Made by a program: the position numbers and the translations under genes
Origin: Streptomyces sulfonofaciens
Lineage (GTDB): Bacteria; Actinomycetota; Actinomycetes; Streptomycetales; Streptomycetaceae
Length of the DNA: 64,000 nt
Direction: 5' to 3'
NCBI RefSeq assembly: GCF_014656295.1
Contig: NZ_BNCD01000001.1
Location: forward strand, 310,001-374,000
The notes under the pieces: generated by a model
Seen by the model: only the letters and a program-made list of their open reading frames with translations
Told to the model about the DNA's origin: nothing
Database searches by the model: none
Shown here: positions 53,568 to 62,366 of the stretch, in pieces
How positions within the stretch are numbered: the first letter of the stretch is position 1
Layout of the letters: each line of letters opens with the position of its first letter

Positions 53568-56351
53568 ATGGAGCGCCTAGCCGTACAAGATCATCAGGTA
53601 CTTGTCCTCGCTGCGGGGGACACGCCAGCGGCCCGCAACAACGCCAAGGGTCACCTGTTCGAGAGCTTCGTTGCGCTCCTCTTGCACGAGTACGGCTATG
53701 AAGCACCCACAACGAGTGATCTGAATGTGCATTCAGACGGAATCGAGATCGATGTTTCCGCCGCCAACACGATCACTCGCCACAAAGCGATCGTTGAGTG
53801 TAAGGCGTACACGTCCAATGTTCGGGCGCAAGCATGCACTTCTTTTCTCGGGAAGCTCCAGCTAGCGCGATACGAGACAGAGGATAATGTCTTTGGTTAC
53901 TTCTTCGCCCTGCCTCGCCTCGTCGCAGAGGGCGAGGAAGTGGCGAGGAAAGCACGGGCTAAAGACAAGCATTTCAGATACTTCAATGTGACGGATGTGG
54001 TCGATCTCCTCCGGAAGCGTCAGCTTATTTCCGAGCCCCCAGAGAACAACTCTGCGACTGCACCCCTACTTAGTGATCCCGCAATCATCATTACTGAGCA
54101 CGGAATCTATAGCTGCGCCAAATCCCTAGATGCTGCAACCCATCGAGCAGACTCGGTATTGGTTTGGGGCCCCGGGCCCACAGGAGTACCCGAGCCGGTC
54201 ATCGAGTTACTCGAGGGCGACTCCTACGCCACCGGTCTCCCGATTCGTACAGCTCGGGGTGAGGACTCACGCGCAACGCCAGCAATGCTTGAAGACGAGG
54301 CACTTCCGACGATCGTCCGAGTAAGGGGAAGTACGGAAGACTTCGAATATCAACTACCCGCCTCACCCCAACACTTCGTGGGCCGAGGATCTGCAGTACA
54401 GGATCTGGAAGCCTTCGTTAGCCAAAATCGGGGGACCCTAGTTCTGAATGCACAGTCCGGCTGGGGAAAAAGCTCTCTTGCGCTACAATTGAAGAAGATC
54501 GTTGAATCGCGGGCCGGATACGCAATGATTGTAGACAGCCGAACCGCTACGTCCGCCCGATTCATCAGTGAAGTACTGCGCGTAGCTGCACACGAGGCGG
54601 AAGAACTGGGCGTAATCAAGTCGCCCGAGGACTCTTCGTGGGCTAGCTTGGCTAGTTCCATTTGGACTCTCAAAAGAGCAGAATGGAACAGTCAGGATAG
54701 GCCCTTCCTTGTGTTCTTCGACCAGTTCGAGAACGTCTTTCAAGATGAGCGCATGACGCAGGAGTTTAGGGATCTAACCCTGATGGTGCGCGACTCAGGG
54801 ATGCCTCTCCTCGTCGGGTTCGCCTGGAAGACTGACCTTGTCGCATGGACGGAGTCGCATCCCTTTCGCCTCCGTGACGAAATCCGAACCAGCAGCACCT
54901 CCATCTCGGTAGGCCCCATGAGGGCACGCGAGATTGAAACACTATTGCGTCGACTAGAGAAAAAACTCGGCACATCACTTTCTCGCGACTTGAGACAAAG
55001 ACTCCGAGAATATTCCCAAGGGCTGCCGTGGCTGTTCAAAAAACTGAGTGGCCACATCATCCGCGAGTTGCAGACGAGGCAGAAAAGCCAGGAACAACTC
55101 GTTAGCGAGGCATTGAACGTTCAGAGTCTTTTTGACTCCGATCTTTCAGGCTTGTCCCCCATCGAGAGCGAAGCACTTCGCCATATTGCGAGATTCGCTC
55201 CGGTGTCAGCCGTTGAAGTCACGGAGCGGTACAACAGTGATGCAATTCAATCGCTCCTCGACTCACGTCTAGTTGTCGCACTGGCGGGTAAACTGGATAC
55301 CTACTGGGACACGTTTCGAGATTTCCTGAACACTGGCCGCGTTCCAATTGAGGACTCGTATATTGTTCGTCAAAGTCCGCGGACTGTAGCGGAGCTACTG
55401 TACGCCGTTCTGGCACAGGGCGGTGATGCTTCCGTTGGCGACCTATCAGTGGAGCTGAATGTCAGCACTAAGGTCATCTACAATCGCTCACGCGAGCCTC
55501 GACTTTTTGGCTTGACCGCATACGAGCCCAACCGCGTGCGCCTACTGGATGAGGTGCTTAACGCGGTGGACATTGAGGCCGAAATGAGGCGCCGAGTAGC
55601 ATCCGCTCTCAGAAGGAATAGAGCCTATTCTGCATTTCTTGGCCTAGCCGAGCGGCATGGCGACCGGGTCACCGTAGCCATGTACTCGCGGGAGCTCACT
55701 AACGTATTCCCTGCAGTAGAAGCCCAACCGAAATCCTGGCTCGAATACGCACGCTCGTTCGCTATGTGGTTTCACTACGCCGGCCTAGCAATCATGGATG
55801 CTGACCAGCTTCAGGTACCTCCAGATGGCTATGTGCCTACTGGCACGCTACGCGGGGGGCGCACGCGGAGCCGAAACGGCGAGTCCTTCACTCTGCGGAC
55901 GCCTAAGGCGGCATTTGACATGCTGAAGAAGCTGTCGACTAGCCCCGTCACCACCAGAGAGTACAGATCACTCTCTAAAAGGGACCGCCGGGCCTTAACT
56001 GAACTCCTCACTCTGAATCTAGCTCAGCGGCTCAATGATGAAATTCACATAGCAGACGACGTTCTCGATAGCTCCGGGCAAGTGATCCCGTCAAAAATCC
56101 TCGGAGCTTTGCAGCAAGTTCCGGGAGGCACCGAAGCCCTGAACCTAATTGAGAGCGATCCCCGGGTAAGCAATTACGAGCTGGGCGTCGTCATGCAAGA
56201 GGCTCTTGGAGCCGTTTGGGAAGAGTCCACCGTATGGCAGGTGGGAAAGGACTTCCGTTCGTGGGCCAAGAGGGCAGGGGCGCAGGTTGTTCGCGCCCGA
56301 GCTTTCGAGCTGTCTCCGGAAGAAGATGAAGAACCTTTCCGCCTCTTCTGA
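53568..56351 (+). CDS. PD-(D/E)xK nuclease fused to STAND-like NTPase
   Basis: 927 residues. Residues about 20-150 are an Mrr-like restriction-endonuclease domain: NNAKGHLFESFVALLLHEYG, then D62 in GIEIDV and E77-x-K79 in AIVECKAY. A linker precedes FVGRGSAVQDLEAF (271-284) and the NTPase: Walker A AQSGWGKSS (K301) and Walker B FLVFFDQFENVF (D385), the DQFE form used by STAND ATPases. The last 500 residues are helical with winged-helix-like parts and no named sensor. This is the architecture of nuclease-STAND antiphage proteins of the Avs/bNACHT kind. ATG 53568 is where coding character begins; upstream sequence is GC-rich filler. Visibly lower G+C and TTA codons suggest recent transfer. Confidence 0.9.
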   Translation: MERLAVQDHQVLVLAAGDTPAARNNAKGHLFESFVALLLHEYGYEAPTTSDLNVHSDGIEIDVSAANTITRHKAIVECKAYTSNVRAQACTSFLGKLQLARYETEDNVFGYFFALPRLVAEGEEVARKARAKDKHFRYFNVTDVVDLLRKRQLISEPPENNSATAPLLSDPAIIITEHGIYSCAKSLDAATHRADSVLVWGPGPTGVPEPVIELLEGDSYATGLPIRTARGEDSRATPAMLEDEALPTIVRVRGSTEDFEYQLPASPQHFVGRGSAVQDLEAFVSQNRGTLVLNAQSGWGKSSLALQLKKIVESRAGYAMIVDSRTATSARFISEVLRVAAHEAEELGVIKSPEDSSWASLASSIWTLKRAEWNSQDRPFLVFFDQFENVFQDERMTQEFRDLTLMVRDSGMPLLVGFAWKTDLVAWTESHPFRLRDEIRTSSTSISVGPMRAREIETLLRRLEKKLGTSLSRDLRQRLREYSQGLPWLFKKLSGHIIRELQTRQKSQEQLVSEALNVQSLFDSDLSGLSPIESEALRHIARFAPVSAVEVTERYNSDAIQSLLDSRLVVALAGKLDTYWDTFRDFLNTGRVPIEDSYIVRQSPRTVAELLYAVLAQGGDASVGDLSVELNVSTKVIYNRSREPRLFGLTAYEPNRVRLLDEVLNAVDIEAEMRRRVASALRRNRAYSAFLGLAERHGDRVTVAMYSRELTNVFPAVEAQPKSWLEYARSFAMWFHYAGLAIMDADQLQVPPDGYVPTGTLRGGRTRSRNGESFTLRTPKAAFDMLKKLSTSPVTTREYRSLSKRDRRALTELLTLNLAQRLNDEIHIADDVLDSSGQVIPSKILGALQQVPGGTEALNLIESDPRVSNYELGVVMQEALGAVWEESTVWQVGKDFRSWAKRAGAQVVRARAFELSPEEDEEPFRLF

Positions 56352-56406
56352 ACCGAGGCAGCTTAGCGGGACCCAAGTCCCGCTACATCGTTAAGGTTCT
56401 TGGGCC

Positions 56407-56432
56407 TGCGCTGCCCTATTACGGGCAGCGCA
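56407..56432. terminator. Bidirectional terminator between convergent cargo genes
   Basis: A perfect 10-bp stem TGCGCTGCCC/GGGCAGCGCA with a six-base A/T-rich loop, between the nuclease-STAND stop and the DUF3800 stop. A second small hairpin, GCGGGAC/GTCCCGC, lies just before. Confidence 0.8.
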
Positions 56433-56449
56433 ATCCCGAGGTTTTTCGC

Positions 56450-57259
56450 TTATATCACGGAAGCGGTTGGCTTGTTGGAGTACTCACCCAAAAGGCGAGT
56501 GAGCTCATCGTAGTCGGCCTTGAACGCCTCAGACTTCACAATCACTGGCCGCTTCACCAAGCCATAGTCTCCTATTTGGAATCTGTCTCCTCGCTGTACC
56601 CCCCACATCATGTCAGCTATAGAAGGCATTATTTGTTCAGCGACTTCGTCCTTACCTACACCCATCGCCGTATTGACACAGTATCTAAACCCTCCCACCG
56701 CGAGATCGAAGAGCGAACTCATGTGAGAGGCCCCGTCACACGTCATCGAGTAGTGGACAACCCGTTCGAGGGCCACCTTCCTGCCATCAGGCAGCAACAA
56801 CGGCTTTTGGAATCGATCGCGCAAGTGACGGTACCCGAATTCTTCATCTATCCTATCTATGCAGACAGCACCATAAGCGTTGCCATGCTGCGCTAGATAG
56901 CGCAAGTCGAAATGCGATATCAGCGTATTGAGTGCGAATTCAACCTTCGCGCTGCCCTCTGCCCCTTTCGCGATCCCGTGATGCACGACATAGGCAAGCA
57001 TCTTCACCCCAGCAGCACGGCCGGCCTTAAGGGCCTCACTCTTCGCCTGATTCCAATCCTGCAGTGAGATCTGCTTGGGTCGTGAACGCGTGTGGAACTT
57101 GAACTGGTCAGTATCGACGAAGCCGAATCGAGCACGAATTTCTTTTATTGCGTTGTGGCAATCGACAATTTGACCAGGGGTTCCGATTAGTCCGCCATAT
57201 ATGAAGAACTTCCCCTGGTCCGGCGTGACATTAGTTTCATCCGCGAACAACCAGTGCAT
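56450..57259 (-). CDS. DUF3800-domain protein
   Basis: 269 residues. The start WLFADETN (D7-E8), then KFFIYGGLIGTP, the FKFHTR segment and C-terminal helices fit DUF3800, a family with an RNase H-like fold and conserved acidic residues found in phages and defence islands. ATG 57259 has GGAGGG at six nt. It converges on the nuclease-STAND gene and shares its lower G+C, so the two may have arrived together. Whether it is a nuclease or part of the same system is unproven. Confidence 0.85.
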   Translation of the reverse strand: MHWLFADETNVTPDQGKFFIYGGLIGTPGQIVDCHNAIKEIRARFGFVDTDQFKFHTRSRPKQISLQDWNQAKSEALKAGRAAGVKMLAYVVHHGIAKGAEGSAKVEFALNTLISHFDLRYLAQHGNAYGAVCIDRIDEEFGYRHLRDRFQKPLLLPDGRKVALERVVHYSMTCDGASHMSSLFDLAVGGFRYCVNTAMGVGKDEVAEQIMPSIADMMWGVQRGDRFQIGDYGLVKRPVIVKSEAFKADYDELTRLLGEYSNKPTASVI

Positions 57260-57396
57260 GACACCCTCCCTGCCGAGCGTAGGAGACGGTCATATCACTT
57301 TTGCTGGTCTGCTGCAGTACTTATGCGAATCCCGAAGGTATCTGGACCCCTGGAGCTCAGTCCATGGGTCGTTCCACATCTGCGTCATGGCTACGA

Positions 57397-57867
57397 TCAG
57401 CCGAGGTAGGGCCGCTCTCGGTGTTCCAGGAAGTGGCGGATCCGCAGCCGCTGCGTGTGGTGCATCGGCAGTTGGTCAATCTCCGCCGGCCGTGCGAACC
57501 GCAGCTCCGTGGACTCGTCCGAGATTGTGAGCCGACCCCCGACCACCCGGGCGGTGAAGCAGACGTTGAACTGCCTGCGCACCTCACCGTCCGAGTAGGC
57601 GATGACGTGACGAGGGTCGGTATACGTGCCCACGAGCCCGGTGATCTCCACGTCCAGACCCGTTTCCTCCTTCACCTCACGCACGGCTGTTCCCGGGAGT
57701 GAGTCGGTCATCTCCATACCGCCACCTGGTAGCGCCCAGAGATCGTTGTCCCGCCGGCGCTGGAGGAGAATGCGTCCTTCGTCGTCGGTCACCACGGCGG
57801 ACGCGGCGACCACCATGTTGTTCGGCTCCGGTGCCGCCGGGTCGTCGTAGTACTCGGTCCTGGCCAT
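57397..57867 (-). CDS. NUDIX hydrolase
   Basis: 156 residues. The NUDIX box is complete, GGGMEMTDSLPGTA then VREVKEETGL, with the catalytic REVKEE core. The family cleaves nucleoside diphosphates linked to other groups. ATG 57867 is two nt after the stop of the HTH-DUF5919 gene, so the pair is translationally linked. The pairing of these two genes is common in Streptomyces. Substrate unknown. Confidence 0.93.
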   Translation of the reverse strand: MARTEYYDDPAAPEPNNMVVAASAVVTDDEGRILLQRRRDNDLWALPGGGMEMTDSLPGTAVREVKEETGLDVEITGLVGTYTDPRHVIAYSDGEVRRQFNVCFTARVVGGRLTISDESTELRFARPAEIDQLPMHHTQRLRIRHFLEHRERPYLG

Positions 57868-57869
57868 GG

Positions 57870-58616
57870 TCATCCTTCTTCGCTTATCGGCGTCGCGGTT
57901 TCCCACACCGCGTCGAAGCTGCTGGCGTAGGTATCGAACATGCCACCCTCCCCGCTGCGGCGCAGATGCCACACGGGAGCACCGTAGGCGTTCACGCCCC
58001 AGACGTGGGCATTGACCAGCGCCTGGTCGTCCGCGCGGTAGATCGAGTTGTAGAGCGTGGTGGCATGGGTCCGGACCTCGATGCCAGTGACCTCGGCCAG
58101 CGGGCGGTAGTGCATGAGGGCGAGTCGGCAGCGGGACTCGATCCCGTGCCCGAACTTCTCCTCCATACCGCGCTGCTGAACGTTCGTGCTGTCCGGGTCG
58201 CCGACTGCGATGCGGACCGCGCACCCATCGGCAGCTCGCTCTCGCAGCAGGTCATTGAGCCGCGGGTACGCCTCGTGCAGGAAGACGGCGGCATAGACCA
58301 ACACGTCGATGTGCTCGCGAGCCTGGGTCAGCATGTTCACGAAGATCGACACGGGGATGTCTGCCCGCTGGTCGTAGAGCGCCACAAGTTCCGGGCTGAC
58401 GGCGCGGGCGGGGCGTGCCTGCCGGAGCGCAGGCCATAGAGCGTGCACGTCTTCTCCTAGTGTTTCCGCTGCCAGCATGGCCGTGGCGCGACGCGGCGTA
58501 CGCCCCAGATTGACCCACCGTTCGACGGACTTGGGATCGACCTCGACCTTGTCCGCGAGGGCGGCGTACGTCCATCCGCTGGCCGCCATGGCAGCACGTA
58601 GCCTCTCGTTCGGCAT
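57870..58616 (-). CDS. HTH regulator with DUF5919 (PLD-like) domain
   Basis: 248 residues. Residues about 1-60 are an XRE-type HTH (RLRAAMAASGWTYAALADKV, DPKSVERWVNLGRTPRRATA). Residues about 85-240 fit DUF5919: IDVLVYAAVFLHEAYPRLND, GCAVRIAVGDPDS and HATTLYNSIYRADDQALVN, related to phospholipase-D-like folds though a second HxK is not evident. ATG 58616. It probably regulates itself with NUDIX and the divergent cassette through the repeat at 58650-58678. Confidence 0.9.
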   Translation of the reverse strand: MPNERLRAAMAASGWTYAALADKVEVDPKSVERWVNLGRTPRRATAMLAAETLGEDVHALWPALRQARPARAVSPELVALYDQRADIPVSIFVNMLTQAREHIDVLVYAAVFLHEAYPRLNDLLRERAADGCAVRIAVGDPDSTNVQQRGMEEKFGHGIESRCRLALMHYRPLAEVTGIEVRTHATTLYNSIYRADDQALVNAHVWGVNAYGAPVWHLRRSGEGGMFDTYASSFDAVWETATPISEEG

Positions 58617-58649
58617 CCCAATCTCTCCTAATACGCGGGGACGGCACTA

Positions 58650-58678
58650 GGGACGTTCTACCCGACGCAGGACGTCCC
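58650..58678. promoter_or_regulatory. GGGACGT inverted repeat, candidate operator
   Basis: GGGACGT (58650-58656) and ACGTCCC (58672-58678) are perfect arms 15 nt apart; a further GGGACG lies at 58638. The site lies in the 119-nt gap between the divergent HTH gene and the small-protein/kinase cassette. Confidence 0.55.
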
Positions 58679-58735
58679 AAAGTGGGGTGCGTCGGGGGTT
58701 CTGGCGTCCTGCTGAGTGGCGGGATGCTCTGCCGC

Positions 58736-58966
58736 ATGGCGAGCAACCAGCAGACCAGACCAGGCATCGGTGAACTGGCGAAAGACACTGCCAGTGGACG
58801 GATCGGCGTCGTCATGGATGAGGTCGGCGCCAGGGTGCAGATAAGGCCCATCGGCGGCGGTGTCGAGTGGGACGCCCTGCCGAACAACCTGGTGGCGCCG
58901 ACCGCGCGGGAGGAACTGAGCGTCCGCCTTGCCATCAAGAACGGCAACAGCCGGGGTGGCCTGTGA
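58736..58966 (+). CDS. Small conserved protein, first gene of the kinase cassette
   Basis: 76 residues, beginning ASNQQTRPGIGELAKDTASG and GRIGVVMDEVGARVQIRPIG, which suggests a small beta-barrel. Such proteins are common in Streptomyces beside DUF397/HTH regulators. ATG 58736 was chosen by similarity; ATG 58724 is possible. The stop overlaps the next gene (TGATG). Function unknown. Confidence 0.7.
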   Translation: MASNQQTRPGIGELAKDTASGRIGVVMDEVGARVQIRPIGGGVEWDALPNNLVAPTAREELSVRLAIKNGNSRGGL

Positions 58967-59064
58967 TGCGCGCCATCGGCCGGTTCGCGAGGGGTCTTTT
59001 CGTCATCGTGGTCAGTGGGTCCTGCGGCCTGGTGATCGGTATGGCCCTCGGTATCAGCCAGTAG
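58966..59064 (+). CDS. 32-residue membrane peptide
   Basis: ATG 58966 overlaps the stop of the previous gene. The product RAIGRFARGLFVIVVSGSCG then LVIGMALGIS is basic at the start and has one transmembrane helix. Tight coupling supports a real gene. Function unknown. Confidence 0.6.
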   Translation: MRAIGRFARGLFVIVVSGSCGLVIGMALGISQ

Positions 59065-59215
59065 ACCGGCCGCCCCGAACGGGATGACACCTTCCCCGGC
59101 TCCCCCTTCCCCGTTCGGGGCCGGCCTTCCAAACCCCCGGTGGCCCGTGGTCCCCCCCTCGGCGACCGGCGCGGGCGCAAGTGCCAGAGCACAGCGACAC
59201 TCAAGGAGTATTCGC

Positions 59216-59659
59216 ATGACGGCAACGGCCAACGACCAGAAGACCGGTCGTGCGGTGGCTGGTGAGGAACTGCTCGACAGCCTCAGCCACTTCATGATGG
59301 TCCACAACGGACAGACGCGCGAGCGCGCCGAGCGGATCGCGGACCAGGCGGTGGCCTTCGTGGTGACCGCGGCGACCGCCACCGTGCCCATGGTCCCGTC
59401 GGACGACGTGGACCTCGGCCTCCACGCGCTCATCCTGCACACCAAGGAGTACGCCGAACTGTGCGATCGGTTCGCGGGCCGCTTTCTCCACCACAACCCC
59501 AAGCCGGGTGGAGGGGCGCGTGACCCGAAGAAGGTCGCCTCCTCCGCACACGCGATGAAGGCGGCCGGGTTCATGGTCTTCAACGACCTCTGGACCGTGG
59601 ACGGCACGAACCTCGCGCAGTTCGACGCGGACTGCGGCCGTCCGTACGGTCAGGCGTAG
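59216..59659 (+). CDS. GRDP-like conserved protein
   Basis: 147 residues. VDLGLHALILHTKEYAELCD then RFAGRFLHHNPKPGG matches the glycine-rich-domain-protein-like fold (PF07173 type). Streptomyces homologues lie with HTH-DUF5919 and kinase-like genes. ATG 59216 has AAGGAG at good spacing. Function unknown. Confidence 0.78.
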   Translation: MTATANDQKTGRAVAGEELLDSLSHFMMVHNGQTRERAERIADQAVAFVVTAATATVPMVPSDDVDLGLHALILHTKEYAELCDRFAGRFLHHNPKPGGGARDPKKVASSAHAMKAAGFMVFNDLWTVDGTNLAQFDADCGRPYGQA

Positions 59660-59730
59660 GGACACGACACCAGCGACGCGGCCGGCCTCGGGTACGGCGT
59701 CGGCCGCGTCGCCCGGAAGGAGAACAGACG

Positions 59731-60567
59731 TTGCCTGGGACACCCCCCGAACTGCCGATCGTCGTGCTCGACGCACTCATGCCCACGGCTCAGCGCCTGG
59801 TCCTCAATCGCCGGGGCTCCATGGTCTGGGAGGTCGAGAGCCATCGTGGCCACTACGCCGTGAAGATCGGATACCCCATCCAGGCAACGGCCGACTGGCC
59901 GGCCCAGCCCTGGACGGCGCTCGCACCCGCACGCGAGGGCGCCGTGCTGTACCGCCTCGGCTTCCACGACTTCGCGTACGGCGAGTGGGACGGCGGTACC
60001 TGGAACTTCCAGCCGTGGCGCGAGGGGCTGGACCTCTATCGAATGTGGGAGCCCTGCCGCGATCCGGAGTCGCGCATCGAACCGGACCCCAGCGTGGCTC
60101 TGGGCTGTGTGGAAGCCCTGGCCGAACTGCACGCCAAAGGCTGGGCCCACGGCGACGTACAGCCCGCGCACTTCATCATCGGTCCGGATCGAACTCACCT
60201 GATCGACTTGGCATTGGCGAGCGGTGGTCGCGTACCCGAGGGGTACGACTTCCCGTTCCACGGCTGCCTCGTCCACTACGAAGCCCCGGAGATCGCGCGC
60301 AGTGTGCTCGCGACCGGAGTGGCAGAGCCCACGCGGGAAGCCGACATCTACGCGCTCGGCGCCGCGCTGCTTATCTCCGCCACGGGTTGGCGGGCGGTCG
60401 ACTACCCGGACGACGCCCCACGCCCCGTGCAGCGGAAGGCCGTGGCGGACGGCAAGCGTCGGCCCGTCAAGGTGCGGGGTGAGCTGGGGCAGCTGATCGA
60501 GGCCATGCTCAGCCACGCTCCCGAAGACAGACCGACGATCTACGAGGTCGGCAAGGCCCTGAGCTGA
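59731..60567 (+). CDS. Protein-kinase-like protein
   Basis: 278 residues. HYAVKIGYP holds the ATP-binding Lys, LHAKGWAHGDVQPAHFIIGP the catalytic loop (HGD), HLIDLALASGG the DLA in place of DFG, and YEAPEIAR the APE motif, then a normal C-lobe (EADIYALGAALL). Gly-rich loop is not clear. TTG 59731 is the start, with AAGGAGAA upstream. The unusual DLA leaves one metal ligand (D). It may be a protein or small-molecule kinase. Last gene of the cassette. Confidence 0.85.
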   Translation: MPGTPPELPIVVLDALMPTAQRLVLNRRGSMVWEVESHRGHYAVKIGYPIQATADWPAQPWTALAPAREGAVLYRLGFHDFAYGEWDGGTWNFQPWREGLDLYRMWEPCRDPESRIEPDPSVALGCVEALAELHAKGWAHGDVQPAHFIIGPDRTHLIDLALASGGRVPEGYDFPFHGCLVHYEAPEIARSVLATGVAEPTREADIYALGAALLISATGWRAVDYPDDAPRPVQRKAVADGKRRPVKVRGELGQLIEAMLSHAPEDRPTIYEVGKALS

Positions 60568-61418
60568 ATTCGGGGCGGGGCACTCCCTGACGCCGCACCC
60601 CACAACGAGAACCAGTCTCCCAAAGACCGGACCACCCCTCAGCCTGGACAGCATTCCGGGTGGTCCGGTCGCGGAAGCCCTGATCAGGACCCCGATGCCG
60701 ATGGTACCGGGGCGATTGGCGCGCTCGGATGCGGGCGCCGCCGCACCCCGGCTCCTTGTCACTGCACTGGAGAGGGGCCTGACATGAGCCACCGAAAGTC
60801 GACCACGACGGTGGGTGCGCCGAACGAGCACCCGTCACGTGGGTCTCCAGCAACCCCGTACCGGCCTCAGCCACGCTTCTTTCGTGCGTCGCGGCCCACG
60901 CCCCGACCCGGCCTGGGCGTTGATGACACGGCCGGGCAACACGGCACGACCTGTGGTTCGCGGACCCTGCGGCTCTGAATCGGCGAGCGGTTGAGGGGAG
61001 TGATCGCGCCTGGCGCAAGGTCGGCGTGCTCCTGGTGCTCGGACTGGTCGGGTTGCTTCCTGAGTTGATCGTCCGCCTTGGCAATGCCGCGCGCTGAGCG
61101 GGTGGGGGCCGCCGGAGCGGGGCGGCAGACAGGAGCGGCGGCGGCCCGTGGCCGCCAGCGCCCGCGGCCCGCCGCAGGCGGGCCGCCTTGATCCAGTAAA
61201 GAAACTCTGAACAGCTCCGCCGTGCCGGGCCTCTGCCGGTCGTGCGGCCATGCCCTGATCTCGTCTTCCCAGCCGCTCGCAGCTTTCTGCGTCGATTAGG
61301 TCCGTTACACCCACATAAGCGCCTATTTGCTCTGGCGGCCGCCGAACTTTATCCACAGGCAAGGGCTTGCAGGATGCCGTTACGGGACCGGTCGGGACCT
61401 TCCCGGCCATCCCAGCGC
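60568..61418. other. Decayed region before the integrase remnant
   Basis: No intact gene. A frame from about 60951 to 61097 codes for a short tail with one membrane segment (VGVLLVLGLVGLLPELIV) but lacks a start codon. A GC-rich inverted region lies near 61110-61185. From 61240 an A/T-richer part leads into the truncated integrase. Confidence 0.5.
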
Positions 61419-61829
61419 TCGGCCCGCCGCGTGGCTCTGCCGGCCGAATGCGTGACGGCGCTCCGTGCCCAGCGCGCGCAGCAGATAGCCGACCGGAAGG
61501 CGGCCGGTGCCAACTGGAAGGGGACAGGTCAGGGCCTCGTCTTCACCACGAAGAACGGGACCCCCATCGAGCCGCGCAACCTAAACCGGTCCTTCGAGGT
61601 ACTGTGCGCTCGCGCCGGAGTCCGTAAGGTCCGCTTCCATGACCTGCGCCACACCTGCGCGTCCCTGCTCCACGAACAGGGCGCGGACGCCCGGATGATC
61701 ATGGAAGTCCTCGGCCACAGCTCCATCCGCGTGACCATGGACATCTACACCTTCGTACGACTCGACTCCCAGCGGTCTGCTTTCGACCGCGTGGGCCAAG
61801 CCCTACGGGAGGACGACGACACGAAGTGA
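61419..61829 (+). pseudogene. Tyrosine recombinase (integrase), 5'-truncated
   Basis: The frame reads RRVALPAECVTALRAQRAQQ, GLVFTTKNGTPIEPRNLNRS, then HDLRHTCASLL (HxxR), LGHSSIRVTMDIYTFV with the second His and the nucleophile Tyr. The first catalytic Arg region and the whole N-terminal and core-binding domains are missing. A possible GTG start at 61431 would make only the C-terminal part. The island therefore probably cannot excise by itself. Confidence 0.85.
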
Positions 61830-61944
61830 GTGAGTAGATGGAGGCGAAACCGAGGCCCTAACTGCAACCCCGTGGTTTCGCACTTCCCGAGACGGAGCCC
61901 TCGCCGCGCTGGCAGGGGCTCCATCTCAGCACTGCCTACCTGGG

Positions 61945-62121
61945 TCAGCCACTGACCAGGTCAATCGTCTCTACCCGAGCGGACCGGATTCGGAGCGTCA
62001 CGACGATGTCACCGTCTTCATCGACCGTGTAGAAGTCGATGAAGTCGCCAACGGTCTTGAAGCCGGCGGCTTCAACCTCACGCTGCCCGCTGAAGTCCTT
62101 ATTGATCACGTACTTGCCCAT
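61945..62121 (-). CDS. 58-residue protein near the island's right end
   Basis: MGKYVINKDFSGQREVEAAG, FKTVGDFIDFYTVDEDGDIV and a short basic tail. No known domain; charge and codon use look coding. ATG 62121 has AAGGG upstream and lies five nt after the stop of the DUF2188 gene, so both are cotranscribed. Function unknown. Confidence 0.65.
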   Translation of the reverse strand: MGKYVINKDFSGQREVEAAGFKTVGDFIDFYTVDEDGDIVVTLRIRSARVETIDLVSG

Positions 62122-62126
62122 CGCGA

Positions 62127-62366
62127 TCAGCCCTTCGACTTCTTCGGGTCCCTGCCCGGCGGAACGGTGTTCTGCTCCCGCACCTGCCCGTTCTTACCGC
62201 GAACGCGAAGCTCTCCGCCGCCCTCGTTGGCCAGGATCTCTTTGGCCCGAGCAACTGCCGCCGCCTGAGTCGGCAGAAGTGCACTGGCTCTCTCGGCCCC
62301 AGGCTTCGTCACCGCCCAGCCATCGTCGCGCTTGGACACATCCCGGGTGTTGGGCCGGCCTGTCAT
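62127..62366 (-). CDS. DUF2188-domain protein
   Basis: 79 residues. RDDGWAVTKPGAERASALLP, TQAAAVARAKEILANEGGGE and LRVRGKNGQVREQNT match DUF2188, a small beta-strand/helix protein common on mobile elements. ATG 62366. First gene of a two-gene unit. Function unknown. Confidence 0.85.
   Translation of the reverse strand: MTGRPNTRDVSKRDDGWAVTKPGAERASALLPTQAAAVARAKEILANEGGGELRVRGKNGQVREQNTVPPGRDPKKSKG

Noticed and set aside
60784..60978. A 64-residue frame in the island before the integrase remnant
   Set aside because: No ribosome site and Pro/Arg/Thr-rich composition. A nearby frame with a membrane segment (60951-61097) lacks a start codon. Both are left as relics.
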